From: Phlegmacium glaucopus
Lineage: Eukaryota; Basidiomycota; Agaricomycetes; Agaricales; Cortinariaceae
Direction of reading: 5' to 3'
Assembly (NCBI GenBank): GCA_015039465.1
Contig: MU130558.1
Location: 137,208-201,207, forward strand
DNA length: 64,000 nucleotides
The notes under the pieces are model-generated. The model was given only the letters and a program-made list of their open reading frames with translations. It did not search any database and was not told where the DNA came from. Numbering within the stretch: position 1 is the first letter of the stretch; each line of letters starts with the position of its first letter. This document shows, piece by piece, positions 10,803 to 22,403 of the stretch. The position numbers and the translations under genes are program-made.

Positions 10803-13613
10803 TGAGCATTTGAGGAGAATATCTCTACCGTGTATAATGACCAGTTCATACCAATACAAGTCTTATGTTAACTGCGGAATGGATAACACTTGATGTTCTA
10901 CGCCTACGCATTTCAAACAACCCATGGATGTTGCATGACCGTTTGAATGTTAACAAGTTTGATATCTCGTGATTGAGAGTCTTGGCAGGAAAGTAACTTC
11001 ATATTTTGGTTTCAGCGGGTCGAAATATGGCGAGTTAAGGTTCAAAACAGCATCGAGCATAGACACTTAATTGATTCGTTCCTGCAGGTCCTCGTCCTCC
11101 CAATCACCACATAACGATGTTTCTCCGACATGTGCATCGGATCCCATGCCAGCATCGTCAATAAGGAACCCTGTGCTTTCAGCATAGAAGCCTAATCTAA
11201 GGTTGAACGTTGAAAATTGAGCCATTCAAATTCCTCACCGACCCCTGATACGCCTATGGCTCTTTCTAAAAGTAAGATATTCCGAGAACGTTCAATGTCG
11301 GAAGGGAAAATATGCCGTGATTTGTGCTAATAAGTGACTGGTGGGTTGCTGGTGGGAGTACCCTAATACCTATAGTAGTTTTATCCTAAAATGATAATCT
11401 TTGTATTGTGTTCAGACAATATCTAGATACGTGAGGAATTAGAAAGAAACTGTAACTGAGCGAATAAACTATTTTGTAGTGATATGTGGGCGAAAGCCGG
11501 GGTGGCTTTTTGGCCAGGCACGCCGTTTTAACGATGCCAAGCTGGTGGGACAGGAACAGAGATGTTTCGTACCTCACTAAGTGATAGGCTATAGGCGACT
11601 CGAGTCTATTACGAACGGGGCAGATTACCTTGTGTCAATCGTCGACATCGGTTGATTCAAGGTCTTTAGTAATATTAGTATGCGTAAATAGATGAAAAAG
11701 CAGGGGTCTTGCTTCCTCATCGATTTCTTTGTGCTGCGTGGTCTTGCAATTAGTGCACATTTGAACAACGTTATGGGATGTCTTGTTTGTCCAGAATAGC
11801 GCGTCGAAGAGAACAGCTTTTTGCGGCAAGACTCAAATGGAAGCAAAGGCTGACATGCACGACTGTTTGGTCCCCGCAAGGTTGGCGTTCTGAGAGGCGG
11901 ATAGGAAACGCAAGAAGTAACTAAAAGCATCCATCTTCGCAATTACAACCCCAAAAAGTGCGTATGAAACGAAATAATGATAAAGGGATTTAATGCAGTG
12001 ATGTTTGTTTCGGGTATTCCAGCGACATTTTGGCATGCTTCTGCGCTGCCGTATATTTGGTTCGATATTCCTGAATAAAAATGAGTTCCTTTTCGCTGAA
12101 AATAGAAAAAGAAAGCCTGCTCAAACTAGTCTGTTTGTGCGGTTTTTGACTACATACCCTGAGCGTACAAAAAATGGGGTAACCAAATTGGTTGACTGTG
12201 TTTGTCCGCAAAACTGTAGATTTTGGAGAAGTACAATTGCTAGGCCCGACAATAGAAACCAGATCGCAAGGCAAGGATCTCCTAGACAGACTGCGATATA
12301 TGTGATATACCGTGACCTACGGCTCACGACACGCGTGTCAGAAAATGCTTATGTAAAGTGCAGACCTTGAAATTTGAACCTCCGCACTTTACATAAGTAC
12401 TCCCACACGAGAGGGGCGCGTTGGGGGCGCGGTATAAACAGGACTAAGGCAAGGATGATATGTGACTGCCACCTGTTCGTTCTGCTTTGGCTGTTGGAAT
12501 ATCCGGAGCTTATTCCAGGCTTTGCCAGCATGCACTCCGTGACTTGGCGTGTGCAACTTGAATGTGCCGCTGTCTTCAGGTACATTTCTTAAATGACATT
12601 CATCCCCCTTCAAGTTGCCTTCAAGTTTATTTCACTGATTCTATGACTGATTTTTCACAACCTCTATTGTATGTTCCGTGGCATACAACCATTTAGTATA
12701 TGAGTGTACTTGTATTTGTACTTGCTCACGTTTGCCTCAGGAGCTCACCGAGGTCAAACGCGAAATCATACTATCACACTGCTCTTACTTTTGGGCACTG
12801 ATTACTAAACTTATTTCAACATTGTCTAGCCTCAGCAGAGCCACATAGTTCTCCCTAATCTGTCTAACCTACCGGTTTGAGTGGGCCGTTGACTTTAGCA
12901 GGGTCCGAGTTCTGTCGGATCAAAGGTCAAACAGATATCTTACGATATCAGGGGGAACTTACCAAGGAACTTACTTCAACTTGAAGTTCCGCATATCCCT
13001 TGTAACGGCATGACTTTTATCTTAAAGCTGATACAGGCACACGCAGTTGTGGGGTTCATTCGTGCTCCTCCAATCGACTAGAATCTTTCTAACTGGTTTC
13101 CTAAGGCTTTGTAGACGACGTCTGTTAGTTTCGAGAGATTTGGTAGAATGGAAGATAATGTCGGCACCCCAGCTGACTTTGAAATAGAATTCCGAGGTCT
13201 ACGGCAGACTCCGGAGATTTACCGGACCTTCATTAACACCGTCTTGTTCATAAAAGTGACTTGGCTAAACACAGCACGATAGCAGAAACCTATCTGGATC
13301 GGATAGCTTGGATAAGAGGACCCTCGAGATCTGGAGATTCTTTAGCACCAGAAATATTCGACATTGTATTCTCACTTATCATTAGACAGGCCCATGTATT
13401 CAACATATCAGACATGGCAATGAAACCGCATTTCTGCGAGCATTTTTTATGTAACTACTCGTTCTCGGGCCTGAGATCTTCTTGACCGGACCCCCAACAC
13501 TTTTGGAACGAAGTGCAGCCTTGCTCTTTGGATAGATTTTCTGTATAAGAAGTCACATTTGAATACCTGTCTTCCCAACGTCTTCACCCGACATCCCCTT
13601 TGTCCTAACAGAA
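10803..13613. other. Intergenic arm A sequence with insertions
   Basis: 10,803-11,340 matches arm B at 45,420-45,940. About 11,950-12,290 and 12,450-13,180 match 39,080-40,350 in reverse complement. 12,290-12,450 looks inserted relative to that copy and holds a short inverted repeat (TTATGTAAAGTGC...GCACTTTACATAA) at 12,350-12,398. No gene is recognisable. Confidence 0.5.
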
Positions 13614-15195
13614 ATGGCTACAGTTGATGTACTTCCGCCCTCTGATCTCTCCTGCGATTCTGCCGCAAAAAAGCCCAAAATTTTGGCCCAAGTAGGACCA
13701 ACCGAGGATAAGATATTGGAGTTCTTGGAGAAATCCATCCAGGCCCTGGGTGAACCTGGAAACGTAGCAATTTTCAAGCAAGCCATGGAGGAGCTTGGTA
13801 TTCGCGCGGTCAACACCGACGACGCCTTTGCTCGTGTCAAGAATACAATGGACGCGTTTGTTAATGAGCGTGGGGACAAATTTCCAGGTATCATCCCATT
13901 CCAACAAGAATGGAATGGTTATAAATCGGTGCGCTGGCGTTCCCATTCCTCCCTCGTTCCTAGTGATGAAGCCATCTCTAGGACTGGAGTGGTTATATCA
14001 CTACCTCACGGGATTTTGCAACGACAACTGCTGCGGAATATGAAGGTACACTTTTGCCTGTTTCTGCTGTCTACTCAGTTTAGACTTATGTTTGTGGAAT
14101 CCAGATTATACATTGATACTCCAACAAGGCGACAACGTCAAAACCAAAGAAGACATGCAGTTGCTGGCAGCTGATCTAACGGAGTTCGCCGTATGTCTAT
14201 AACACGTGTTTCTTTCTTTCTCTTTTTTTCATGTCGTGGTATCCTTCTTCTAGAAAAACAAACCTACCGGCATACCCATTGATTTCAAAGACAAGTTTTT
14301 GGACTTGAGAAGGAAGGTGGAAGACTTCCAGAAGAGATTCAATACATATCTCGATGAACAGGAAATCGAGTTGGAACGGCAGGCCACGATACTGAACGAT
14401 GACATCACCAGTCTCAAGGCAGATCTAGCTGAGTATGTCTTTCAATGAAATTACTCTTCATGCTGGAGACTCAAGGAATTTTACCATGTAGTTTGGATGG
14501 ACGGGTATTTCGCATGCACTATTGATCTTTATGACTGCCCTAATAGTGGCTTCTAGATCAAGGATGCAACCTTGGGTCTAGAAATCGCAGCATTTTTCGG
14601 GGTGAGCGCCCTATTTACTGAACTTTGATAACAATGGAAAGTAATGGTTCCTTGCAGATTGTTGGAGCATCCCTTGCAGGCACAGCTCTTGCGGTACTTG
14701 CGATACTGCGTGGAAGTGAGTCCGAACAGCCGAATAAAGTGCCTACAAGGACTTACACGAACTAGAGAAACAACGGGAACTTGATGGCAAGACATTTGAA
14801 CTGCGGAATGTCGAAGCCCTGCAATCGTCGTTGGGTGAAATTAAGGCCCAATTCGATGGCCTAGTTCCAGATTTTCTGCTTCTCAGTGAAAACCTTGGCT
14901 TGTTCGCTGATACATGGAACTCGGTAAGATCCATCGCATTGCAGAAAATCATTTTTTTCCGTCTCGCTGATCAGTGTACCTCAGTTCCACAACGAAGCTG
15001 TGACATTTGCAGCTGAATTCGAAAAAGTAGAAACACCTGCGAATTTGCCAGCGGTAAGAGCTACTAAAATCGACCAGTTGTTTTTGGTCTAACCACGGAC
15101 TATAGATATATAAGGCTAGAGTTGCTTTGGCTCGGGCGGCCTCTGACGCGCTCACGCAGGGTTTGAGAGACTACGCAGCGAGCATTCACTTATGA
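13614..15195 (+). CDS. Gene D: helical protein with central hydrophobic segment, ClyA/Xax-like layout
   Basis: About ten exons: 13614-13928, 13982-14045, 14105-14190, 14254-14432, 14492-14504, 14557-14601, 14658-14693, 14750-14923, 14985-15053, 15106-15195. Introns are GT..AG and phases agree (about 356 aa). Order: N-terminal helical part; a WSGYITTSRDFATTTAAEYE helix; a coiled-coil segment rich in E/K (14,254-14,432); a hydrophobic stretch spanning exons 6-7 (LGLEIAAFFG, then IVGASLAGTALA); then another long helical region. No signal peptide. Long helices around one hydrophobic segment recall alpha-helical pore formers (ClyA, Cry6Aa, XaxA/B). This is a topology argument, not a detected homology. 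The exon 7 donor is uncertain: a later donor would lengthen the hydrophobic stretch but breaks the frame. Exon 5 is only 13 nt. An intact inverted copy lies at 43,089-44,674. Confidence 0.7.
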
Positions 15196-15549
15196 TAAAC
15201 GTTGTTGAGACCGGAAAGGAAATCGTGACTGGATATTTCTGATTATTATCATAGTTCGTGTCATTTATCCAGATGTGTATATGTTCGAGTTAAATTGTAT
15301 TTGGGTGTCATGTCAAGCCAGATCCATCTTGAGTCTGAAGGTCCTACAGCTAGCAACTCTGCAGCGCAGAGAACACCCAGCATTATGAATCAATAGTGCT
15401 CGAATACATGGCCAAACCAAGCGTTCGGAGATGTAGGCCCGCGAACATTGTTGCGACTCATCGTGTTCAAGCTCTGGTTTCCGTTGGCACGTCCTCCTGA
15501 TGTTGTATTTATATAAGCCTCCTCAACAGCCAACTTGTGGTTTAGCATT

Positions 15550-15850
15550 CATGTTGGACTTTCATCGGTATCAAGAGTGACATGGTTCCAGAGAATTTAA
15601 ATGACCTTCGAGTCGTAATAAACTGGTCAGGTTTGACTTCTTGACATCGGACTAACTCTGCCGCCTGAATAGATAATGGAAGGAAGAGATATCGATTGAT
15701 CTGCATCCGAGAGCATCGTTTGACTACCAATCCTAACCTTACATGAGGCCTCAATCTAAGCCTAGTCGTACCAAGATTGTCCATGTGTAGTCGGTCTGGT
15801 TAAGTGGCATAGACATTGTGGCAACACTACTAAACTTACTCGACACCATT
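15550..15850. repeat. Dispersed repeat, inverted copy at 22,720-22,985
   Basis: About 270 bp between gene D and QTRT2, including CCATGTGTAGTCGGTCTGG, is found in reverse complement at 22,720-22,985. Part of it is found again near 42,660-42,720. No coding potential is recognised. Confidence 0.65.
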
Positions 15851-15930
15851 CTACAATACAATCCATATCATCAATGATATATGTGCTACGTCGATACTGT
15901 ACTTTTATCCGGATTCTAAACAACAACACT

Positions 15931-17591
15931 CTATTCCGCATCCGCATCCATAGCTAAAGCAATCTCTTCCTGCATCATCCTTTCTCTAACAAGCCTCCCT
16001 CTTCCTCTCGCCAGATCCACCTCCGTCCAACTCAATTTAGCAGCCTCAAACACACCCAAACTCTCATCATACATCTCCATAAACCTATCCACCTCCTTCA
16101 TCCACTTCTCAGAACTAGACGAAACCAACACCTGACGTATCCCAGCAAAAAAAGATGAAAGTACTTCTAAGTTATGCATAACAAGAAGAGCGTGTGCGGA
16201 CATTTCATGGGTATGCAAGAGATGGTGGATGTATGCTGGTGTGAAGGGTGGTTTATATTGAGATTTAGATTTGAATTCGTCGTTTGATAGGGTATCGGCA
16301 CCGTGGGATATTCGTGTGGGTGGTGATTTAGGCGAGCATGCTGCACATAAGCAAACAGGTAAATCTACGTCGGCAGTACACACGCCACGAAAAGTATTTG
16401 CGAGAGGGTTAAAATCTAGACTGAATTTCGAGTCATACAGATTATGTCCGATTTCAGTTCGTCGAATCTCAGTCCCACAGACTGGGAATTGAAAATCCAA
16501 AGCAATGCCGATATCAGCTGCTTGTTGAGCCCATTGTGCGTCGAAGAGGTCGATTCCGATCGTAGATACCAATTGAAGAATTTCATGTGGTGATTTAGTA
16601 GAATTGATTAATCGGAGCTTGGTCATAGGTAAAACGGCAAGGGAGGACTCCAGAAGGGGGAGAAGAAGATCGGTATGAGATGGTGTAGAAGTATTGGGTT
16701 TCTGATACTGGGCGTCTAATGATTGACGGAGTGGAACGAGGTCGAATGAGTATCCAACTACGCCATCATCGAGTTTTTCGAGAGGCTTGACGGCTTCCGC
16801 CTCCGGTCCATGCAGTGTTTCCAAGAGGTTTTCTGCGAATGCTTTACGAGCGGGTATACTTGTCCCTCCTGCCATGTGCACTAAGATATTCAGCGGAGAA
16901 TCGCGTTCTGGGTTAGGATGGAGGAGGTTAGATAGCCATGCAGATGATCGTTCGATGGTCTTCGTAATCCTTTTTTGAGAATATGGAGGATCCGTAAAAG
17001 GAATATCAGAAAGAGAAAATACGATATCAGGTTGACATGCGAGGATATATGAACGCCAATCTTTGGGAGACAACTAAATGAAAATGTGAGTTCGTAATAT
17101 GAAGTAGAATAAATCGGCGTACCTTTCTTACACCTCGCAAAGTATATACGGACGTGTGGCCCTGTCCATTTGGAGGCATTTCCCTGCCGTCATGGGGATC
17201 CCGAGCAGACATTGACAAGAGATGGTTGTTTGGATTGAATCCTAAGAATCTATGAAGGGGATTATGACCCGTTTGAAGGGTAGGTACCGGTGGGTTATGT
17301 TCCAAGCTAGAATGAAACAGATCGATGAGACGCCGACTCTCGTAGAGACCCCAAACTGCTTACCCCCAAACATACTCACAAAGTCTCAAATGGCACGTTA
17401 ACCCAAAGAATAGGGTTCGTAATCTTATAGTGATCTCTAGATAAATGGGGTACGACTCCTCGCGACGTTGTTGTCAGAAGATTGGGAGTCGGGATCTGGA
17501 GATGACTATCTTCTGAACGCTTAAGGATGATATTCCCAGTTCTAGGTCCATAACGTGTTGGATTCGGAGACGTTAAAGAGAAATTAAGCAT
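15931..17591 (-). CDS. QTRT2: Queuine tRNA-ribosyltransferase accessory subunit 2
   Basis: Three exons on the minus strand: 17591-17380, 17306-17123 and 17073-15931, with GT..AG introns and in-frame joins (about 512 aa). QTRT2 pairs with QTRT1 to form the eukaryotic tRNA-guanine transglycosylase, which puts queuine into the wobble base of GUN-anticodon tRNAs. QTRT2 is the non-catalytic zinc-binding partner. Family features are present: SRGIVPHLSRDH-type N-terminus (SRGVVPHLSRDHYKITNPI); ALSDIPFTDPPYSQKR-like segment (SLSDIPFTDPPYSQKR); VHMAGGTSIPAR; SFDLVPLRQSL; GIDLFDAQWAQQAADIGIAL; and the zinc motif VCLCAAC (C-x-C-x2-C) with downstream LLVMHNL. An alternative upstream ATG lies at 17,624; I prefer 17,591 because homologues begin close to the LNFSLTSP motif. 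This is the only complete QTRT2 among four traces in the window. Confidence 0.9.
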
Positions 17592-17639
17592 GGGAGTTGG
17601 GGAATTTTGCTGAAGGACATCCATGTATTAGCCTCGGTG

Positions 17640-18077
17640 ACCTGACGATGAGCGATCTAGTTGAAGTTGCTTGAAGTTGTATGTCACACTTCCAGCGATC
17701 CCTTGTGACTCAAAGTAACATTCGCGTCGTCGAGAGGAAGAGAACGGTGTTGACAAATCTCCCCATGAATGTTCCATTGGTTAGGACGACAACAGTGTCT
17801 TGAAAATGTAAGCTCTTCCAGCTATCTTTTTCGTTCTTTTCTCCAAAGTACCAACGATTCTACCTGTCAGACGTCTTGAAAACAGCGCTTGGCGGTTCAA
17901 CGCGGTTGAAGGTTGACGAAGGCTTAGGCTGCAAGGCGTCAAGTCGAGTTTCTCGTCATCACCGTCGCAAGATTGAAAAGCTGCTGTACACGTTCCGGTT
18001 GTACGTTGACGATGGCTGGGAAAGGTTTGGTTGGCATCTAATGGTGTTTACAGGAGCTGAATATACCTTCAAGTGAA
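17640..18077 (+). pseudogene. Remnant of a gene divergent from QTRT2
   Basis: Plus-strand pieces (for example VVERKRTVLTNLPMNVPLV) match the minus strand of 42,117-42,490, where a 125-aa ORF is still open. Here the frame is broken by stops near 17,670 and 17,805. The gene would share a promoter region of about 50 bp with QTRT2. I do not recognise the family. Confidence 0.45.
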
Positions 18078-18079
18078 GG

Positions 18080-19469
18080 AGGAAATGGCTCAAAAAAAGC
18101 CCTGTGATGTGAGTTAGTAAGATCTTCACCTCTAGAGCATGGGACATTTACGCAGAAGCTCCAGAAGCTCACTGATCAGTGCGGGCTTGGCGTCCCTTTC
18201 GTCATCGCCAGTGCCGGTAGATCGGCCGAGTCGTAGATATGGAAGGGTACTTGCAAGATGTCAACAGTTGACGAAATCAATGACAGAGACCTTTCTTTGC
18301 TTAGTCGCTCGACGATATTTACAAAATCCGGGAACTAGCTTTTATGAGGGGTCTCTCGACAGCCAAAAAAAAAAAACAAGAATTTGAGGATGTTAGGCAA
18401 GTTGTAAGAATAGTCGACATTCCCATGTAGTCAACTGATTGACTATTATAGTTACAAGCGCTCCTGATACTGTGTAGGTCCTTATAGGCATGGGTGAAGT
18501 CGGCTGCGTCGGTGGATGAACTCAGACTCAGTAACTACAAATGCTCAAAGTGGGAGGACACGATTGACTCTTCTCAGCTCGTCTTAGATCACAAGAGGCA
18601 AATTGCTACAGATACTTAGCGACTTTGAAGACTATTTACTTTTGGAAGCTCTAGATTGCTCGACTTGACCTCGGACAATGAGCACGCCATTTAGAAAATT
18701 TCAACCTTTCAAGGGATCGATAATCATAACCCAGATACCCTCGGATTGCTTAAAGTTCACGACAAGCGCGAGGATATCGATTAAGGGCATCAAATCGTCC
18801 CCCTGCTATTAGAATCTGTAACCTTCTTTTGGCTTTGTAATCTTCTTATCCTGATGATGAAATCGACCATCATTCGCCAAGCCCATGAACTCATTACACC
18901 ACCACCATCATCATTACTACACCAGGTGCTAGCATTGGCTCTCCCTCGTGCTCGTCTGCGTTCTCCAAAACTCCAATCCGAGGAAAACATTGGCCGGATC
19001 AGCTGCCCCTGGTCTGTCACCTGAATGCTGGGCGGTGATTCTATCTATGGTTATACTATCGTGATTTCTAGGATTTCTTGGTACCTTGCTCTGCCCATGC
19101 TATATGCGTGTGCCGATGACGACATCATAAACTTTCGCCAGTCGACTTCAGGAAGTTCATAACCCTACTGATTGGGGCGAAGACTTGGCAAAGATTTAGT
19201 TAATGGAAACATCCCCTATATTTTGCACCGTTCTTGGTGCTTGGATAATTACCCTTCTCCAATGGATCAAAGGCTCTGTGACCTCCAAGGTCTTGGCATT
19301 TGGCGCTTTCGAACCTTCATCGTTCCAAGGTAGATGCTTCTCACATTGTGGATATATATAAAGAAACGCGTATCAGAGTCTACCAAACGCCACGACCCCC
19401 GAAATCTTATTCTGCCACTAGCAGAACGCGCTCTAGCGATCGAAAGCTATTACCACTGGATATTTCGAT
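18080..19469. other. No clear gene; possible decayed exons
   Basis: A frame at 18,290-18,420 reads like a fragment of a real protein (DDIYKIRELAFMRGLSTAKK) but is surrounded by stops. The rest contains only short ORFs. Promoter elements of the downstream MFS gene should lie near 19,400. Confidence 0.35.
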
Positions 19470-22403
19470 ATGACGTCGACAGTTGGCGTATATTCCGAGC
19501 GGGAACCTCTCATCAGAGGGTCTTCCTGTTCTACTCTATCTGAATCTACAATAACCTCTCTCCGAACCTTTACCAGTCCACCGACGTATGGGTCAAATAG
19601 GAACTCATCAATGCGTCCGAGTCGGCCATCGACTTCAGATCCTCTTGGTCCTTTGGAAATCTCGTCTGGATCACGTTATGGTATTCTAGCTGGAATATGG
19701 CTTGCTCAATTCCTTTCCGTCCGTGCCTCTCCCATCATAACATAACAGCCTAGACGCTGATAATATTAACGTCTAGGCGCTCAATTGTTTGTTCTTAGGA
19801 TTAGCTAATCGATAGATACAAGTTCCTAACATTTTGTTTTGTTTTTAGTGACTTTAGTTCCAACAAGTACGTCCCTTTCATACTAACCTCTTACTTCCAT
19901 TTGCTGAGCTCCCCACGCACAGTGCTCCCCGCTATCTCCTCCGATTTCAATAAATCCAATGAAGCAAGTTGGGTTGGAACATCGTGTGTGGTATTTATCT
20001 TTTATACACCTCTAGCTCACTCTCATTCCCCCCAATCTTTCAGATACTTGCTTGCAACGTGCACATTCACACCATTGTACGGACGCCTGAGTGACGTAAT
20101 GGGTAGGAGCGGTGCGAACCGGTCTGCTGTACTTTTTGCGACCATTGGCATCATTGCGTGCGGCCTATCGAACAGCATGCAAATGCTTATCATTTCTCGA
20201 TTTGTACGTTCGTTCATTGAAATTGTTGACTCGCCAAGTCGGATTTCCTCCGTTCGCTCAAAATATTCTTTCTGTTTCTAGATCTCAGGCATGGGTGGTG
20301 GAGGGATATTTACAACTTCTTCGTAAGTCTCGATCCTCCATTAAGTGATCTAAAGTGTGATATCAACAATTGATTATTTGGTTTGATATAGAATTATAAC
20401 AAGTGATATGTATAATATGAGGGTAGTTACAAACTGATTTTCTATTTCGATATCACGACTTGACCAGGATATATGGTATCGGTAGGCCCGAGGGTTCGTA
20501 CAGAGTATAGGAGGCATCTTTTATGGAGTATGTTATTATAGGTTCAGTATCAACTCTTTCGTATCTCACTACGCTTCGTGCGCAGGTTGGAATGGGTCTT
20601 GGTGCTCCTATCGGAGGCATGATCACAGACTAGTAAGCGCCTTTTATTAACGCTTATATGTGATCTCAACCCCATCTCAATCGCCAAGCTTTGGCTGGAG
20701 ATGGGCGTTTTGGATCCAGGTACCTCTATTCGTGCTTTCATTAGCATTGACGACGTGCAACCTAACGTATGTGATACCGGTATGCATCTAATTCCACTGC
20801 TTTGTCTTTGAAGGCTAACTAGGAATGGACAAAAGGGTACAGGAAGAAGTACGAAAGATATTTTGAAGCGAATAGATTATGGAGGAAGTTTAACGCTTTT
20901 TGGAGCGGTGAGTTTTTTGAAAGGTTAATTTCAATGAGCGTGAAAACTAATTATCCATCTATTCGGATATTTGGGTTGCTTCCTTGCTGCTTTTCTTGAG
21001 CATGCGTTATAGCGAGGGCCTCCCGGTGCGTCTTTTCTTAACTGAAAGATAAAGGTACTTATAACACTAAATCGTTCAGTGGTCCCATCCATCCGTGTGG
21101 ATTTCATTCGTCGCATCGATAGCCTTCACAGTGCTCTTCTTCTTAGTGGAGATCTATGTGTCTGTTGAACCCGTCCTGCCGCCCTACCTCATAAGCCAAA
21201 AAGTCCCAGTCCTCATTGGCTGTAGCAATGCGCTCGTCGCAGTATGCAATCTCTCAGTAACATACTACTACCCAACTTGGTTCCAGACAGTGATGTTAAC
21301 GTCTGCTTCAACTGCGGGTAAGTTCCTCTGTGGACTTTTATGGTGTTTTAACATCCTTCTTTCGATGACAGGACTTCATCTGTTACCGAATTCCATCTGT
21401 ATTTCAACCGGTTCTTTCTTTGCTGGGTGGGTGACGTTTGTTCAGGTCTTTTCTTTTTCCCCATTATCTGACGGAAGGTCCTTTGGTTTGAAGATGGATG
21501 ATGCACCGTACTGGGGAATATAAAATGTTGAATATGATATTTGGGATACTTCCCTTTTTCGCTGCTATCTTGATGACTCAGATGAAGGAAGACTCACATC
21601 CTGCGCATTTGTGGTTGAGCATTGTAAGTCACCTTTTGCAGTTTGATGACCTTGGTACTCAATCCTTGACGCAGATGCCACTTGGTTTTGGAAACGCAGT
21701 TGTTCTGCAAACGATGTTCAGTGAGTTACCTACGTATTGTATATGACGGATGGTAGATAGTTTTTTAGTCGCCCTGGTTTCTCACCTGCCGGAGTCGCAG
21801 ATGGCTGTTGGAACGGGTTTCGCTCAGTTGTTAAGAGGTTTAGGTTCGTTGATCTATCATGCCAAAAGATGTGTCAGTCACTGACGACTTTTCTTTAGGA
21901 CAAGTAGGAGGCCTTGCTTCAGCATCTGCAGTATTCCAATCTCGGCTCGACATGGAGCTGCACGAGCGCCTCCCCCCTGGTTCGGAAGAAGTATGTTGAA
22001 TATTCAGGCTGCGCAAGTTCAAGAATTGATTTTTTTTCTTCTTTCTCAAGCTTATCAAAAAAATCCGCCATTCAGCACGTTTAGTTGACAGTCTGCCTAT
22101 TGATGTTCAACGTCTGGCTAGAGATTCGTACGCATCCAGTCTGAAATCAGTGTTCATACTGGCGGCATCTGCTTCATTGCTAGCTTACCTCTGTCGACTT
22201 CCGGTAAGCTATACTGTTGACCCTAAAAGTTCTCACTTATATATATCAATTGGCTTCAGATACCTGATAAACGGTTGGACGATGGTTTAAACTCGGACGG
22301 GGGTGATGATAGTGCTTTGTCGGATACATCCTCTGCCATCGAAGAAATCAGAGATGATGAAGATAAGATCGTTCGTCCGTGTCGTAGACATCTTGCAGTT
22401 TGA
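19470..22403 (+). CDS. MFS transporter, DHA2/vacuolar basic amino acid permease type
   Basis: Many short exons between the ATG at 19,470 and the stop at 22,401-22,403 give a 14-TM-type major facilitator. The hydrophilic N-terminus reads EREPLIRGSS and leads into RYGILAGIWLAQFL. Exon 2-3 gives TLVPT followed by LPAISSDFNKSNEASWVGTS. The A-motif-like loop is PLYGRLSDVMGR, followed by RFISGMGGGGIFTTSS. Then come VGMGLGAPIGGMITD, FGWRWAFWIQVPLFVLSL, WISFVASIAFTVLFFLVEIY, YYYPTWFQTVMLTSASTA and QLLRGLGQVGGLASASAVFQ. The cytosolic tail is acidic and serine-rich. The order matches fungal VBA/Fnx1-like vacuolar amino acid carriers. One splice acceptor, before VASLLLFLSMRY at 20,975, reads GG instead of AG. 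The gene may be starting to decay, or that base may be a sequence error. Confidence 0.78.

Larger units (their letters stand above)
6200..18080. repeat. Arm A of a large degenerate inverted duplication
   Basis: This block matches about 42,110-51,000 in reverse-complement orientation, in separate segments. RAD7 locus 8,170-9,390 pairs with 48,560-49,800. Gene C locus 9,800-11,340 pairs with 45,420-46,960. The 12,985-13,230 stretch pairs with 45,100-45,345. Gene D locus 13,500-15,480 pairs with 42,800-44,760. The QTRT2 5' region 17,520-17,960 pairs with 42,200-42,630. Each arm carries insertions the other lacks. Segment matches were read by eye; percent identity was not computed. Confidence 0.8.
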
